Notes: generated by a model not told the origin, from the sequence alone. Shown: positions 15,978 through 25,159, numbered from the stretch's first letter. The stretch: 64,000 bases of DNA from Hylemonella gracilis ATCC 19624 (GCF_000211835.1 NZ_AEGR01000042.1:62001-126000); one strand, 5' to 3'. A program made the numbers and translations.

Positions 15978-18047
15978 ATGAGCGAACCCGTCACCTGGCG
16001 CGAGGGCACGCCCTACAGCGCGCGTTTCGACGATCTCTACCGCACGACGGCGGATGGGCTGGCTCAGGCGCGGCGCATCTTTCTGGGGGGCTGCGGGCTG
16101 CGCGCCCCCGGTGCTGAACCCGCCGAAACGCCAACCCAGCATGCAAGTGCCTGGGCGGGTCAGCGCCAATGGCGCATTCTTGAAACCGGTTTCGGCCTGG
16201 GACTGAACTTTCTCGCTGCCTGGCAAGCTTGGCGGCACGATGGCCGGCGACCTGGCCTGCTGCATTTCGTCTCCATCGAGGCGTTCCCGGTCGCAGCCGA
16301 GGACATCGTGCGCGGCGCCCAGGCCTGGCCGGAACTGTCAGCGCAGGCCGAGGAACTGGCCGCGCAATGGCGGCGGCTGGAGCCCGGCGCGTCCTGTCCG
16401 GTGCAGCGACTGAGTTTCGAGCACGGCCGCGTGCTGCTCACCCTGTGCCTGGGCGATGTGCGTGACATGCTGCGGGAATTGCGCCCCACCCTGCCGCACC
16501 GCATGGACAGTGTGTTCCTCGATGGCTTCGCCCCCCAGGCCAACCCGGACATGTGGTCTCCCGACACCCTGCGCGAACTCAGCACCTTGGCCCGGCGCGG
16601 CGCCACCCTGGCCAGCTGGACGGCCAACGGCGCGGTGCGGCGCGCCTTGGCGCAAAGCGGTTGGCAGGTCGAGAAAGTGCCGGGCCTGCCTCCCAAGCGC
16701 GAGAGCATCCGCGCAGTGTTCGCGCCGCGCTGGGAGCCAACCCGCGCGCGTCCACCGGTGGACCACGAACCCGCACGCTGCGTGGTGATCGGCGCGGGCC
16801 TGGCTGGCGCGGCCGCCGCTGCCAGCCTCGCGCGCCGGGGCTGGCAGGTGACCGTGCTGGACGCAGGGCAGCCTTCGGGCCCAAGTCACTCATGGGGAGA
16901 GAGCTCCGCCCCTCGCGCTTCGGATCTGCAGGGCTCGTCCGAGGGTAGCTCCGCCGCGCGGGCGTCGGATCTGCAGGGCTCATCCGAGGGCAGCTCCGCC
17001 GCGCGGGCGTCGGATCTGCCCGTGGGCCTGTTCGCGCCCCATGTCTCGCCTGACGACAATCTGTTGTCGCGCCTGACGCGCGCGGGCATACGGCAGACGG
17101 TGCAGGCGGCCGAGGACTTGAGCCAGCAAGGCGTGCTGCGCGCGGGGCGGGACTGGTCACTCAGCGGGGTGCGCGACCAGGGCCATGCGGCACCGGTCAA
17201 CCATGCCTTGGCGGGTTGGATGAAACCGGCGCGGCTGGTGGCGGCCTGGCTCAGCACGCCGGGCGTGCAGGTGCGCGGCCAGGTCAGCGTCGCCGCCCTG
17301 CGCCGTGCCAGTACGGACGCGGTCTGGCAGGTGCTGGACGCGCAAGGGCGAGAACTGACCCAAGCCGAACTGGTGGTGGTCGCGGCGGCCCACAGCAGCG
17401 CGGCCCTGTTGAACGAGCATCTGCCGCCCGCCTCCCCAATGCCCCTGAACCCGGTGCGCGGGCAAATCAGCTGGGGCCTGCACCTGGACACTCCGCCGGA
17501 TGCCGCCAACGCGCCCTGGCCACCCACGCCCGTCAATGGCAACGGCCATTTCATTCCCAGCGCCCCGATGGACGCGGGCCGGGCCTGGCTTTGCGGCTCG
17601 ACCTACGAACGCGGCGAAACCGACCCGCGGCCCAGCGCCGCCGAGGTGGCTGCGGGGCATGCCGCGAACCTCGAGAAGCTGCGCGTTTTGCTGCCCGAGG
17701 TCGCGCAACGGCTCGCGCCCGACTTCGAGGCGGGCTCGGTGCGGGCCTGGAGTCAGATCCGGTGCACCTCGCGAGACCGGCGCCCCCTGGTCGGCTTCCT
17801 CGATGGGCGCGCGGGGCACACCGATGCCCCGTCGCTCGCCTCGCTCGTCACGCAGGTCACTCCCGTCCCGCACGGGCTCTGCCGTCTGGCCGTGCTGACG
17901 GCCCTGGGCTCTCGCGGGCTCAGCTTTGCCGCTCTGGGCGCCGAACTGCTGGCCGCGCAACTGCACGCCGAACCCTTGCCAGTGCCTCGCAGACTGGCCC
18001 AGGCCTTGGACATCCGGCGCGCCTTGCCCAAGACAGACGGCCCCTGA
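15978..18047 (+). CDS. mnmC: MnmC, bifunctional tRNA 5-methylaminomethyl-2-thiouridine biosynthesis enzyme
   Basis: Protein of 689 residues that finishes the wobble uridine modification mnm5s2U34. The N-terminal methyltransferase domain (about 1-240) has ILETGFGLGLNFLAAW, DSVFLDGFAPQANPDMWSPD and LASWTANGAVRRALAQSGW. The C-terminal FAD-dependent domain starts near 270 with CVVIGAGLAGAAAAASLARR and continues with VGLFAPHVSPDDNLLSRLTR and a C-terminal YERGETDPRPS region. Between the dinucleotide-binding loop and the DLPVGLFAPH stretch there is an in-frame tandem insertion (residues about 315-347). The start MSEPVTWREG at 15978 gives the conserved N-terminus. Confidence 0.93.
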   Translation: MSEPVTWREGTPYSARFDDLYRTTADGLAQARRIFLGGCGLRAPGAEPAETPTQHASAWAGQRQWRILETGFGLGLNFLAAWQAWRHDGRRPGLLHFVSIEAFPVAAEDIVRGAQAWPELSAQAEELAAQWRRLEPGASCPVQRLSFEHGRVLLTLCLGDVRDMLRELRPTLPHRMDSVFLDGFAPQANPDMWSPDTLRELSTLARRGATLASWTANGAVRRALAQSGWQVEKVPGLPPKRESIRAVFAPRWEPTRARPPVDHEPARCVVIGAGLAGAAAAASLARRGWQVTVLDAGQPSGPSHSWGESSAPRASDLQGSSEGSSAARASDLQGSSEGSSAARASDLPVGLFAPHVSPDDNLLSRLTRAGIRQTVQAAEDLSQQGVLRAGRDWSLSGVRDQGHAAPVNHALAGWMKPARLVAAWLSTPGVQVRGQVSVAALRRASTDAVWQVLDAQGRELTQAELVVVAAAHSSAALLNEHLPPASPMPLNPVRGQISWGLHLDTPPDAANAPWPPTPVNGNGHFIPSAPMDAGRAWLCGSTYERGETDPRPSAAEVAAGHAANLEKLRVLLPEVAQRLAPDFEAGSVRAWSQIRCTSRDRRPLVGFLDGRAGHTDAPSLASLVTQVTPVPHGLCRLAVLTALGSRGLSFAALGAELLAAQLHAEPLPVPRRLAQALDIRRALPKTDGP
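16920..17018 (+). repeat. In-frame 45-base tandem repeat inside mnmC
   Basis: Two near-identical 45-base units (16920-16964 and 16965-17009) start TCGGATCTGCAGGGCTC and differ at two positions; a third copy begins at 17010. Each unit encodes 15 residues containing ASDLQGSSEGSSA. The repeat lies between two conserved parts of the FAD domain, so it adds a loop without breaking the frame. Confidence 0.9.
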
Positions 18048-18238
18048 ACACGCCCGGTGCAGAGTGCGAGGCAAGGGCGTTGTGCGAAAGGCGTCGGACT
18101 CCATGCCAGCAGGCGCCACCGCCACGCCTTGCGGCCGATTGCACACCTTACACCGCGTTGCAAGGTAACAGCCCCGACACATTGGGGAGGCCTCCACAAT
18201 GGCCCACCGTCCAACCACCACCGCCCCTCCCAGACGCC

Positions 18239-18700
18239 ATGGCCTCTACCGCTCCCATCACCTCCTCGCCAGCGCCTGAAGAAGGCGAGGCGACGTCCAC
18301 GCTGTCCGGTGCGCGCAAGCCCATGAGCGCCCTCGTCGTGGCGCACGACCCTGCCTTGAAGCAGCAACTGGTGCAGGCACTGGCCGCGATGGTGGAGGTC
18401 GGCTCGGTACGCGGCGCCCACACGCTGGAAACAGGTCTGGTGGCGATCGACGGCCGCATGGTGGACCTGCTGGTGGCCGACTTGGACCTGCCCGAGGACG
18501 GCGGCCCCACCCTCATTCGACACGCGCGCCGGCGTCTCGCGGCTTGCAAGGTTCTGGCCTTGGCAAGGCCTGCCACGGCCGAGTCGCGGCTGCCAACCGC
18601 CTTGCACTTGGGCGCGCTGGGCTGGCTGCGCATGGACGAGGCGCAGCCAACGTCCGGCGCGGAAATCGCCGCGCGAATTCGGCAATTTCTCGCGGACTGA
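18239..18700 (+). CDS. Stand-alone CheY-like response regulator receiver protein (divergent)
   Basis: Protein of about 153 residues. After a polar lead the receiver-like domain starts with SALVVAHDPALKQQLVQALA. The stretch VDLLVADLDLPEDGGPTLI matches the region around the phosphorylated Asp, and ALHLGALGWLRMDE matches the segment before the last helix. The acidic pair at the start is weak (HD instead of DD), and the conserved Lys is not clear, so phosphorylation is uncertain. No histidine kinase or output domain is nearby. The ATG at 18239 is used; an internal ATG at 18323 would begin the domain directly. The 190 bases before it contain no recognised feature. Confidence 0.65.
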   Translation: MASTAPITSSPAPEEGEATSTLSGARKPMSALVVAHDPALKQQLVQALAAMVEVGSVRGAHTLETGLVAIDGRMVDLLVADLDLPEDGGPTLIRHARRRLAACKVLALARPATAESRLPTALHLGALGWLRMDEAQPTSGAEIAARIRQFLAD

Positions 18701-18750
18701 GCCCCTCGGGCACGGTCCTCGTGGTGGACCGCATGGCGCAAAATACGCGG

Positions 18751-19779
18751 ATGTCCCACAAGCTCATCCTCGACATCGACCCCGGCCTGGACGACGCACT
18801 GGCCCTGGCGTTCGCGCACGCCCACCCTGGCTTGGAGTTGCAAGCCCTCACCACGAGTTTCGGGCGCGTGGCCCTGCCACAGGCCACCCGCAATGCCCTG
18901 CGCCTGAGCGTGCTGCTGGGTCGCGAGGATCTGCCCGTCTGTGAAGGCGTCGTGACGCCCACGCGCAAAGGCGAATGGTTGCCCGACCCGGGCCTGCATG
19001 GCCAGGATGGCCTGGGCGACTGGACGGGGGCCGAGACCCCCGATGGCAGACGACTCGCCGAAGCGCCGCTGACACGGGGCGTGGACGATCGTTCCGCCGC
19101 ACGCTGCATCGTTCAGATGGCCATGGCGCATCCCGGTGAAATCTCCCTGCTGTGCAGCGGTCCGCTGAGCAACCTGGCCCAGGCGCTGCGCCTGGAGCCC
19201 CGGCTGCCTCAATTCCTGAGGCAGGTGGTGGTCGCGGGTGGCAGCCTTGACGCGCCCGGCGATGTGTCCCCCGGCGCCGAACTCAATCTCTGGTCCGACC
19301 CGCACGCCGCGGACGTGGTGCTCGGTGCGGGATTCAATCTGACGCTGCTGGGGCTGAACGCCAGCCGCGCCGCGCCGCTGCCACTGGCCTGGGTCGAACA
19401 CTGGGCGGCGCAGGGACCGGCCAGCACGCTGCGGCAACTCCTGTGGCATGCCGCGCGCCGCCAGTCGCAGGTTCAAGCTCAAGAGTCTGGCCGTCCGGCC
19501 AACGAAGGCCCCGCCCCGGCCATCGCCGTGCCCGGCGTGTTGGCCTTGTTGTGGCTGCTGTCTCCCGACGGATTCCGCGGCGTCCGTGGTCCCGCACGCG
19601 TGGTGCCGGATGGACTGGCCGAGGGTCAATTGCTGCTGGATCGGCATGCCGACCTGGGCCTGCCCCCCTACCCGCACCCGGGCTGGAGCGCGAACCACGT
19701 CCCCGTGCAGGCCATCGTGCACCTGGATGCCGCGGCGGGCCTGGACACGGTGCAGCAGACGTTGGCGCGGCTGAGCTGA
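18751..19779 (+). CDS. Inosine-uridine preferring nucleoside hydrolase family protein
   Basis: Hydrolase of 342 residues that splits ribonucleosides into base and ribose. The calcium-binding start KLILDIDPGLDDALALAF is the family signature, and LLCSGPLSNLAQALRLEP, VVVAGGSLDAPGDVSPGAEL and NLWSDPHAADVVL follow in order. The start at 18751 gives the conserved N-terminus; an ATG six codons earlier is possible. It follows the receiver gene by 50 bases on the same strand. The link to the sulfur genes downstream is not clear; purine or pyrimidine salvage is the family role. Confidence 0.88.
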   Translation: MSHKLILDIDPGLDDALALAFAHAHPGLELQALTTSFGRVALPQATRNALRLSVLLGREDLPVCEGVVTPTRKGEWLPDPGLHGQDGLGDWTGAETPDGRRLAEAPLTRGVDDRSAARCIVQMAMAHPGEISLLCSGPLSNLAQALRLEPRLPQFLRQVVVAGGSLDAPGDVSPGAELNLWSDPHAADVVLGAGFNLTLLGLNASRAAPLPLAWVEHWAAQGPASTLRQLLWHAARRQSQVQAQESGRPANEGPAPAIAVPGVLALLWLLSPDGFRGVRGPARVVPDGLAEGQLLLDRHADLGLPPYPHPGWSANHVPVQAIVHLDAAAGLDTVQQTLARLS

Positions 19780-19808
19780 CCCCCGGGCCTGCAGCCTCGG
19801 ATTTGCCA

Positions 19809-19845
19809 TTTGCTTATTACCCGGAGTCATGGACTCCTAAGCAAA
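19809..19845. promoter_or_regulatory. Large nested dyad upstream of cysI
   Basis: Outer arms TTTGCTTA (19809-19816) and TAAGCAAA (19838-19845) are perfect inverted copies. Inside them GGAGTC (19823-19828) and GACTCC (19832-19837) pair around ATG. The structure ends 42 bases before the cysI start. It shares TTGCTTATTAC with the sbp upstream region. It is a strong candidate for the operator of the cysteine regulon regulator, or for a hairpin in the leader RNA. Confidence 0.55.
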
Positions 19846-19887
19846 ATGTAGTTTGCAATCTGAGGCGCAACTTTTACAGTCGCGCCC

Positions 19888-21705
19888 ATGTACCAGTACA
19901 CCGATTTCGACCGTCAGTTCATCCGGCTGCGCGCGGAACAATACCGCGACCAGTTGCAACGCCGCCTGAGCGGCCAGCTCAGCGAAGACGAATTCCGCCC
20001 CTTGCGCCTGCAAAACGGCTGGTACGTGCAGCGGCACGCCCCCATGCTGCGCGTGGCCGTTCCTTACGGCGAGATTTCCGCGCCGCAGCTGCGCGTGCTG
20101 GCCCGCATCGCCCGCGACTACGATCAACCCAGCCACGAGGTCTTCCAGGGCGCCGTGGCGGCACAGAACAAGCTGGGTGATGTGCAGCTGCGCGACGGCC
20201 AGGGCATCGGCAGCAAGCTGGTCACCGGCTACGGCCACTTCACCACCCGGCAGAACGTGCAGTTCAACTGGATCCCGCTGGACAAGAGCGCGGACGTGAT
20301 GGACCTGCTGGCCACCGTGGACATGCACGGCATCCAGACCAGCGGCAACTGCATCCGCAACATCACCACCGACGCCCTGGCGGGCGTGGCCGTGGACGAA
20401 GTGGCCGACCCTCGCCCCTGGGGCGAGGTCATGCGCCAGTGGAGCACGCTGCACCCCGAATTCGCCTTCCTGCCGCGCAAGTTCAAGATCGCGATCACGG
20501 GCGCGCGCGAAGACCGTGCCGCCACGCCCTGGCATGACGTGGGCCTGCACCTGATCAAGAACTCGGCGGGTGAACTGGGCTTCAAGGTGCTGGTGGGCGG
20601 CGGCATGGGACGCACACCCACCATCGCCACCGTGATCCGCGAATTCCTACCGGCCGAGCAGATCCTGAACTACCTCGAAGCCGTGGTGCGCGTCTACAAC
20701 CGCTGGGGTCGCCGCGACAACAAGTACAAGGCACGCATCAAGATCCTGGTGAAGGCCGAAGGCCAACGCTACGTGGACGAGGTCGAGGCCGAGTACCGGC
20801 AGATCCTCGACCACGACGGCGCGCCGCACACGGTCAGCGCCGCCGAGCTTCAGCGCGTGAGCGCGGGTTTCGTGCCGCCGGCCCTGAAACTGGACAGCGC
20901 CGCCGCCGAAGCCGTGACGCCCGCCGAGCAGGCCGAATACCAGCGCTGGCTGCAACGCAATGTGCACCCGCACCAGAACCCGGCCCTGCGCGCGGTCACC
21001 CTGTCCTTCAAGCGCCCAGGGCAGTCGCCCGGTGACGCCACGGCCGCGCAACTCGACGCGGTGGCTGAACTGGCCGAGCGCTTCAGCGCCGGCGAGGCCC
21101 GCGTGACGCACCAGCAGAACTTGCTGTTGCCCTGGGTGGCGGCCGCACAACTGCCCGCGCTCTGGCGCGAGGCCAAGCGCTTGGGCCTGGCCAAGGCCAA
21201 CATTGGCCTGCTGTCCGACATGATCGCCTGCCCCGGCGGCGACTTCTGCGACCTGGCCAATGCGCGCTCGTTGCCGCTGGCCGAGGCGGTCACCGTGCGC
21301 TACCAAGACTTGGACGAGCTGGAAGATCTGGGCGAGATCGACCTGCACATCAGCGGTTGCATCAACTCCTGCGGCCATCACCACAGCGGCCACATCGGCA
21401 TCCTGGGCGTCGACAAGGACGGCAAGGAGTGGTATCAAGTCACGGTGGGCGGCTCGGACGGCAAGGACCTCTCTGGCGCGGCCGTGCCCGGCAAGGTCAT
21501 TGGCCCGTCCTTCTCCTCGCACGAGGTGCCGGACGTGATCGAAGCCCTGCTCAACACCTACCGTGAGCTGCGCGCCACGGGCGCGGATGGCCGCCAGGAA
21601 CTGTTCATCGACACGCTGCGACGCGTTGGCGTCGAGCCCTTCAAGCAGGCCGGCCAGCAAGCCCGCCACCCGAACGCGGACACCGAAGAAACCGCCACCG
21701 CCTGA
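19888..21705 (+). CDS. cysI: CysI, assimilatory sulfite reductase hemoprotein (nitrite/sulfite reductase family)
   Basis: Siroheme and 4Fe-4S enzyme of 605 residues that reduces sulfite to sulfide. Siroheme-binding parts include GYGHFTTRQNVQFNWI and TSGNCIRNITTDALAGVAVD in the first half. The cluster ligands are Cys448, Cys454, Cys491 and Cys495 in ACPGGDFCDLA and SGCINSCGHHHSG. No separate flavoprotein cysJ is present; the ferredoxin and ferredoxin-NADP reductase genes downstream could supply electrons. It heads cysI-DUF934-cysH-cysD-cysN and consumes sulfite from both SsuD and CysH. Confidence 0.95.
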   Translation: MYQYTDFDRQFIRLRAEQYRDQLQRRLSGQLSEDEFRPLRLQNGWYVQRHAPMLRVAVPYGEISAPQLRVLARIARDYDQPSHEVFQGAVAAQNKLGDVQLRDGQGIGSKLVTGYGHFTTRQNVQFNWIPLDKSADVMDLLATVDMHGIQTSGNCIRNITTDALAGVAVDEVADPRPWGEVMRQWSTLHPEFAFLPRKFKIAITGAREDRAATPWHDVGLHLIKNSAGELGFKVLVGGGMGRTPTIATVIREFLPAEQILNYLEAVVRVYNRWGRRDNKYKARIKILVKAEGQRYVDEVEAEYRQILDHDGAPHTVSAAELQRVSAGFVPPALKLDSAAAEAVTPAEQAEYQRWLQRNVHPHQNPALRAVTLSFKRPGQSPGDATAAQLDAVAELAERFSAGEARVTHQQNLLLPWVAAAQLPALWREAKRLGLAKANIGLLSDMIACPGGDFCDLANARSLPLAEAVTVRYQDLDELEDLGEIDLHISGCINSCGHHHSGHIGILGVDKDGKEWYQVTVGGSDGKDLSGAAVPGKVIGPSFSSHEVPDVIEALLNTYRELRATGADGRQELFIDTLRRVGVEPFKQAGQQARHPNADTEETATA

Positions 21706-21719
21706 GACCCAAGACCACC

Positions 21720-22112
21720 ATGCCCTTGCAACTCATCACCGCCCACGAGGCTCAGGCCAGCGACGCCAGCGCCCCCGAGGTGCTGGTCCTGCCCAATGAC
21801 GCCGACCCGCGCACCGTGCAGCTCGCCGGCGTCAAGCGCGTCGACCTGCACTTCCCCGCCTTCACCGATGGCCGCGCGCACAGCCAGGCCTTCCTGCTGC
21901 GCCGCCGCCTGGGCTTCCAGGGCGAGATCCGCGCCACCGGCGACGTGCTGGCCGACCAGCTGCCGCTGATCGCACGCAACGGCTTCACGCAGGCGGTGCT
22001 CAAGGAAGGCCAGGACCTGGCCACCGCCCAACGCCAGCTCGCGCGTTTTCCGTCCTACTACCAGGGCGACGCGGTGCTGCCGCAGCCCAGGTTCGCGCGG
22101 GAGAGCTCATGA
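21720..22112 (+). CDS. DUF934 family protein of the cysteine operon
   Basis: Protein of 130 residues. RVDLHFPAFTDGRAHSQAF, LLRRRLGFQGEIRATGDVLA and FARFPSYYQGD-like parts (ARFPSYYQGDAVLPQPRF) are typical of DUF934, which in proteobacteria almost always stands next to cysI and cysH. The function is not established; a helper role in sulfite reduction has been assumed from context. It follows cysI by 14 bases and its stop overlaps the cysH start (ATGA). Confidence 0.9.
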   Translation: MPLQLITAHEAQASDASAPEVLVLPNDADPRTVQLAGVKRVDLHFPAFTDGRAHSQAFLLRRRLGFQGEIRATGDVLADQLPLIARNGFTQAVLKEGQDLATAQRQLARFPSYYQGDAVLPQPRFARESS

Positions 22113-22798
22113 ACAGCCGCCTGAACCCCGCCAGCGCGGTCAACGCGGGCAGCGGCATCGGCGCCGTCAGCACCATCAGCGCCGCCGATCTCGCGCAAGT
22201 CAACGCCGAGTTTGGCCACGATGCGCCCGCCCTGGTGGCCTGGGCGCTGGGCCTGAACAAGACCGCGATCGTCACCACGAATTTCCGTCCCTTCGAGGCG
22301 GTGATCCTGCACCTGGTCACGCGCGTGCAGCCGGACGTGCCCGTGGTCTGGATGGACAACGGCTACAACACCGAAGCCACCTACCGCTACGCCGACGAGG
22401 TGACCCGCCTGCTCGGGCTGAACCTGCGCATTTACCTGCCGCGCCGCACGCGCGCGCACCGCGAGGCGCTGGAAGGACCGGTGCCCGGGCTGGATGACCC
22501 GCGTCATGCCGCGTTCACCGAAGAAGTGAAGCTGGAGCCCTTCGCCCGCGCGCTGCGCGAGACCGCCCCCCAGGTCTGGTTCACCGCGCTGCGCGCCACC
22601 GATTCCGCCGTGCGCGCCCAGATGGAGCCGGTCAGCATCAACCCCGATGGACTGATCAAGGTCGCGCCTCTGCTGCATTGGTCCTCCAAGGACCTGCACC
22701 AGTACTGCGAAACGCACGGACTGCCCAACAACTTCGACTACGTGGACCCGACCAAGGGTGAAGCGCAGCGCGAATGCGGTTTGCACATCGCGCATTGA
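22109..22798 (+). CDS. cysH: CysH, phosphoadenylyl-sulfate (PAPS/APS) reductase, short divergent form
   Basis: Thioredoxin-dependent reductase of 229 residues that converts PAPS or APS to sulfite. KTAIVTTNFRPFEAVILHLV contains the loop that replaces the usual SFQKEAxVL-like nucleotide site, WMDNGYNTEATYRYADEV follows, and the C-terminal RECGLH holds the catalytic Cys. The Cys pairs that bind the 4Fe-4S cluster in APS reductases are absent, which points to the PAPS type, but the segment before RECGLH is much shorter than in E. coli CysH. No APS kinase gene is seen in the window. It overlaps DUF934 by four bases and touches cysD. Confidence 0.85.
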   Translation: MNSRLNPASAVNAGSGIGAVSTISAADLAQVNAEFGHDAPALVAWALGLNKTAIVTTNFRPFEAVILHLVTRVQPDVPVVWMDNGYNTEATYRYADEVTRLLGLNLRIYLPRRTRAHREALEGPVPGLDDPRHAAFTEEVKLEPFARALRETAPQVWFTALRATDSAVRAQMEPVSINPDGLIKVAPLLHWSSKDLHQYCETHGLPNNFDYVDPTKGEAQRECGLHIAH

Positions 22799-23773
22799 AT
22801 GGAGATGACCAAGGTCATGAACGCCCGCCCCCCCCTGGAACTTCGGCCGGAACTGCTGGCCCCTGCCGGGCATCAGCTCAGCAACGCCCACCTGGACGCG
22901 CTCGAGGAAGAAACCATCTTCATCCTGCGCGAAGTCGCCGCCGCCTTCGAGCGCCCCACCCTGCTGTTCTCGGGTGGCAAGGATTCGCTGGTGCTGCTCA
23001 AGTGCGCGGAGAAGGCTTTTGGCACTGGCAATCTGCCCTACCCGCTGCTGATGATCGACACTGGCCACAACTTCCCGGAAGTCACGGCCTTTCGCGACCA
23101 ACGCGCCAAGGAGCTCGGTGCCGAGCTCATCGTGCGCAGCGTGGAAGACTCCATGAAGCGCGGCACGGTGCGGCTGGCGCATGCTGGCGAATCGCGCAAC
23201 GCCCACCAGTCGGTCACCTTGCTCGAGGCCATCGAGGAATTCCGCTTTGACGCGCTGATCGGCGGTGCGCGGCGCGACGAGGAAAAGGCCCGCGCCAAGG
23301 AACGCATCTTCAGCCACCGCGACGGCTTCGGTCAGTGGAACCCCAAGGCCCAGCGGCCCGAACTTTGGACGCTGTTCAACACCCGCCTGGCGCCGGGCGA
23401 GCATTTCCGCGTCTTCCCCATCAGCAACTGGACCGAGCTGGACGTCTGGCAGTACATCGCCCGTGAAAACGTGGCCCTGCCCAGCCTCTACTACACGCAC
23501 CAGCGCGAAGTAGTGGAACGCAAGGGCCTGCTGGTGCCCGTGACCGAACTCACGCCGCCCAAGGCGGGCGAGCAGGTTGTCGTGCGCGACGTGCGCTTCC
23601 GCACCGTGGGCGACATCACCTGCACCTGCCCCGTGGCCAGCACCGCCGCGAACGCCAACGACATCGTGATCGAAACCCTGGCCGCCGAGGTCAGCGAACG
23701 CGGTGCGACGCGCATGGACGATCAAACCAGCGACGCTTCGATGGAGAAGCGCAAGAAGGACGGGTACTTTTAA
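22799..23773 (+). CDS. cysD: CysD, sulfate adenylyltransferase small subunit
   Basis: PP-loop ATPase subunit of 324 residues that with CysN makes APS from sulfate and ATP. The N-terminal LDALEEETIFILREVAAAFE, the PP-loop LLFSGGKDSLVLLKCAEKAF, RDEEKARAKERIFSHRDGFG and the C-terminal SMEKRKKDGYF are all characteristic. Start choice is open: ATG at 22799 directly follows the cysH stop, and ATGs at 22805 and 22817 are in frame; none has a clear ribosome-binding site, so coupling to cysH is likely. Confidence 0.95.
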   Translation: MEMTKVMNARPPLELRPELLAPAGHQLSNAHLDALEEETIFILREVAAAFERPTLLFSGGKDSLVLLKCAEKAFGTGNLPYPLLMIDTGHNFPEVTAFRDQRAKELGAELIVRSVEDSMKRGTVRLAHAGESRNAHQSVTLLEAIEEFRFDALIGGARRDEEKARAKERIFSHRDGFGQWNPKAQRPELWTLFNTRLAPGEHFRVFPISNWTELDVWQYIARENVALPSLYYTHQREVVERKGLLVPVTELTPPKAGEQVVVRDVRFRTVGDITCTCPVASTAANANDIVIETLAAEVSERGATRMDDQTSDASMEKRKKDGYF

Positions 23774-23811
23774 GCTCCCTCCAGGCTGCGCGCGCCACTC
23801 CCTCAAGGGGC

Positions 23812-23848
23812 ACCACCAGCGGCCCGGCAAAGCCGGTCCCGCGGTGGT
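23812..23848 (-). repeat. 37-base covarying hairpin element, copy 3 (inverted orientation)
   Basis: Outer arms ACCACC (23812-23817) and GGTGGT (23843-23848) enclose a core that on the minus strand reads GCGGGACCGGC, TTT, GCCGGGCCGCT. Length is exactly 37 bases as in copies 1 and 2. It lies in the 93-base gap between cysD and cysN, ending 18 bases before the cysN start. CCCTCAAGGGG just before it resembles the GC-rich flank of the other copies. Confidence 0.8.
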
Positions 23849-23866
23849 TCTCGAATAGGAAAACTT

Positions 23867-25159
23867 ATGACGATTTCTAACATCTCATCCACCGCCTCCG
23901 CACTCAAGTTCATCACTTGCGGCTCAGTGGATGATGGCAAAAGCACGCTGATCGGCCGCCTGCTGGTCGACACCCGCGCCGTGCTGCAGGACCACCTGGC
24001 CGGCGTGCAGCGCCAGGGTCAGACCGACCTGGCCCTGCTGACCGACGGCCTCACGGCCGAGCGCGAGCAGGGCATCACCATCGACGTGGCCTACCGCTAC
24101 TTCAGCACCGAGACGCGCAAGTTCATCATCGGTGATGCGCCAGGCCATGAGCAGTACACGCGCAACATGGTCACCGCAGCCTCCAGTGCCGACGCGGCCG
24201 TGGTGCTGATCGACGCGACCAAGCTGGACTGGAAGAACCCCGCCCTCGCCCTGCTGCCGCAGACCCGCCGCCACAGCCTGTTGCTGCAACTGCTGCGCGT
24301 GCCGGGCATCGTGTTCGCGGTCAACAAGCTGGACGCGGTGGATGACGCGGCGCTCGCGTTCCAGCACATCAGCGCCCAATTGAACGCCTTCGCGCGCAGC
24401 GCGGGCCTGAACGTTCACGCCACCGTGCCCGTCTCCGCGCTCAAGGGCTGGAACGTGGTGGACGCCGCAGAGCAAAAAAACTGGTGCGGCTACGCGGGCC
24501 CGACCTTGCTGCAGATCCTGGAAGCGCTGCCCACGACCGCACCCGACCATGCCTTGCCTTTTGCCTTCCCCGTGCAGTGGGTCGAGAAGTTCTCGTCATC
24601 GGCCGACACATCTCAAGGCCGCCGAGTGTTCTGGGGCCGCGTGGCCGCGGGCGCGGTGCAGGCCGGCGACGAGATCAAGGTCTTCCCCAGCGGCCAGACC
24701 GCCACGGTGGCCCAGGTGCTGGACCATGTGCGCCAGCCTGGGACCGTGGGCGCGGGCCACAGCGCTGGCATCGTGCTGGACCGCGAGGTCGATGTGTCGC
24801 GCGGCGACTGGCTGCTATCGACCGGGCACGCCCCCGCCACTCAGACCCTGCAGGCCACGGTCGCCTGGCTGGACGACGAACCACTGGTGCCAGGACGGGT
24901 CTATTGGGCCCTGCACGGCCACCGCTGGGTCAAGGCGAAGGTGGCGCACATCGCGCACCGCTTGAACATCCAGACCTTGGCCGAGGAAGCGGCCCAGCAA
25001 CTCGAGGCCAACAGCATCGGCCACGTGGAGCTGACGCTGCAAGCCCCGCTGGCCGTCCTGCCCTTTGCCCAGGCGCGCGTGTTGGGCTCGCTCATCCTGG
25101 TTGACACGGCCAGCCACAAAACCGCTGGCGCCGTTCTGGTGAGGCCCGCCAAGGCCTGA
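23867..25159 (+). CDS. cysN: CysN, sulfate adenylyltransferase large subunit (GTPase)
   Basis: Elongation-factor-like GTPase of 430 residues that drives APS formation by CysD. G1 is [18 protein letters not shown] near residues 17-34, the switch region has [21 protein letters not shown]3 is [20 protein letters not shown], and NKLD gives G4. The protein ends at the beta-barrel domains, so there is no fused APS kinase domain. AGGA stands eight bases before the ATG. It is the last gene of the cys block; a 56-base gap follows before fdxA. Confidence 0.95.
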   Translation: MTISNISSTASALKFITCGSVDDGKSTLIGRLLVDTRAVLQDHLAGVQRQGQTDLALLTDGLTAEREQGITIDVAYRYFSTETRKFIIGDAPGHEQYTRNMVTAASSADAAVVLIDATKLDWKNPALALLPQTRRHSLLLQLLRVPGIVFAVNKLDAVDDAALAFQHISAQLNAFARSAGLNVHATVPVSALKGWNVVDAAEQKNWCGYAGPTLLQILEALPTTAPDHALPFAFPVQWVEKFSSSADTSQGRRVFWGRVAAGAVQAGDEIKVFPSGQTATVAQVLDHVRQPGTVGAGHSAGIVLDREVDVSRGDWLLSTGHAPATQTLQATVAWLDDEPLVPGRVYWALHGHRWVKAKVAHIAHRLNIQTLAEEAAQQLEANSIGHVELTLQAPLAVLPFAQARVLGSLILVDTASHKTAGAVLVRPAKA

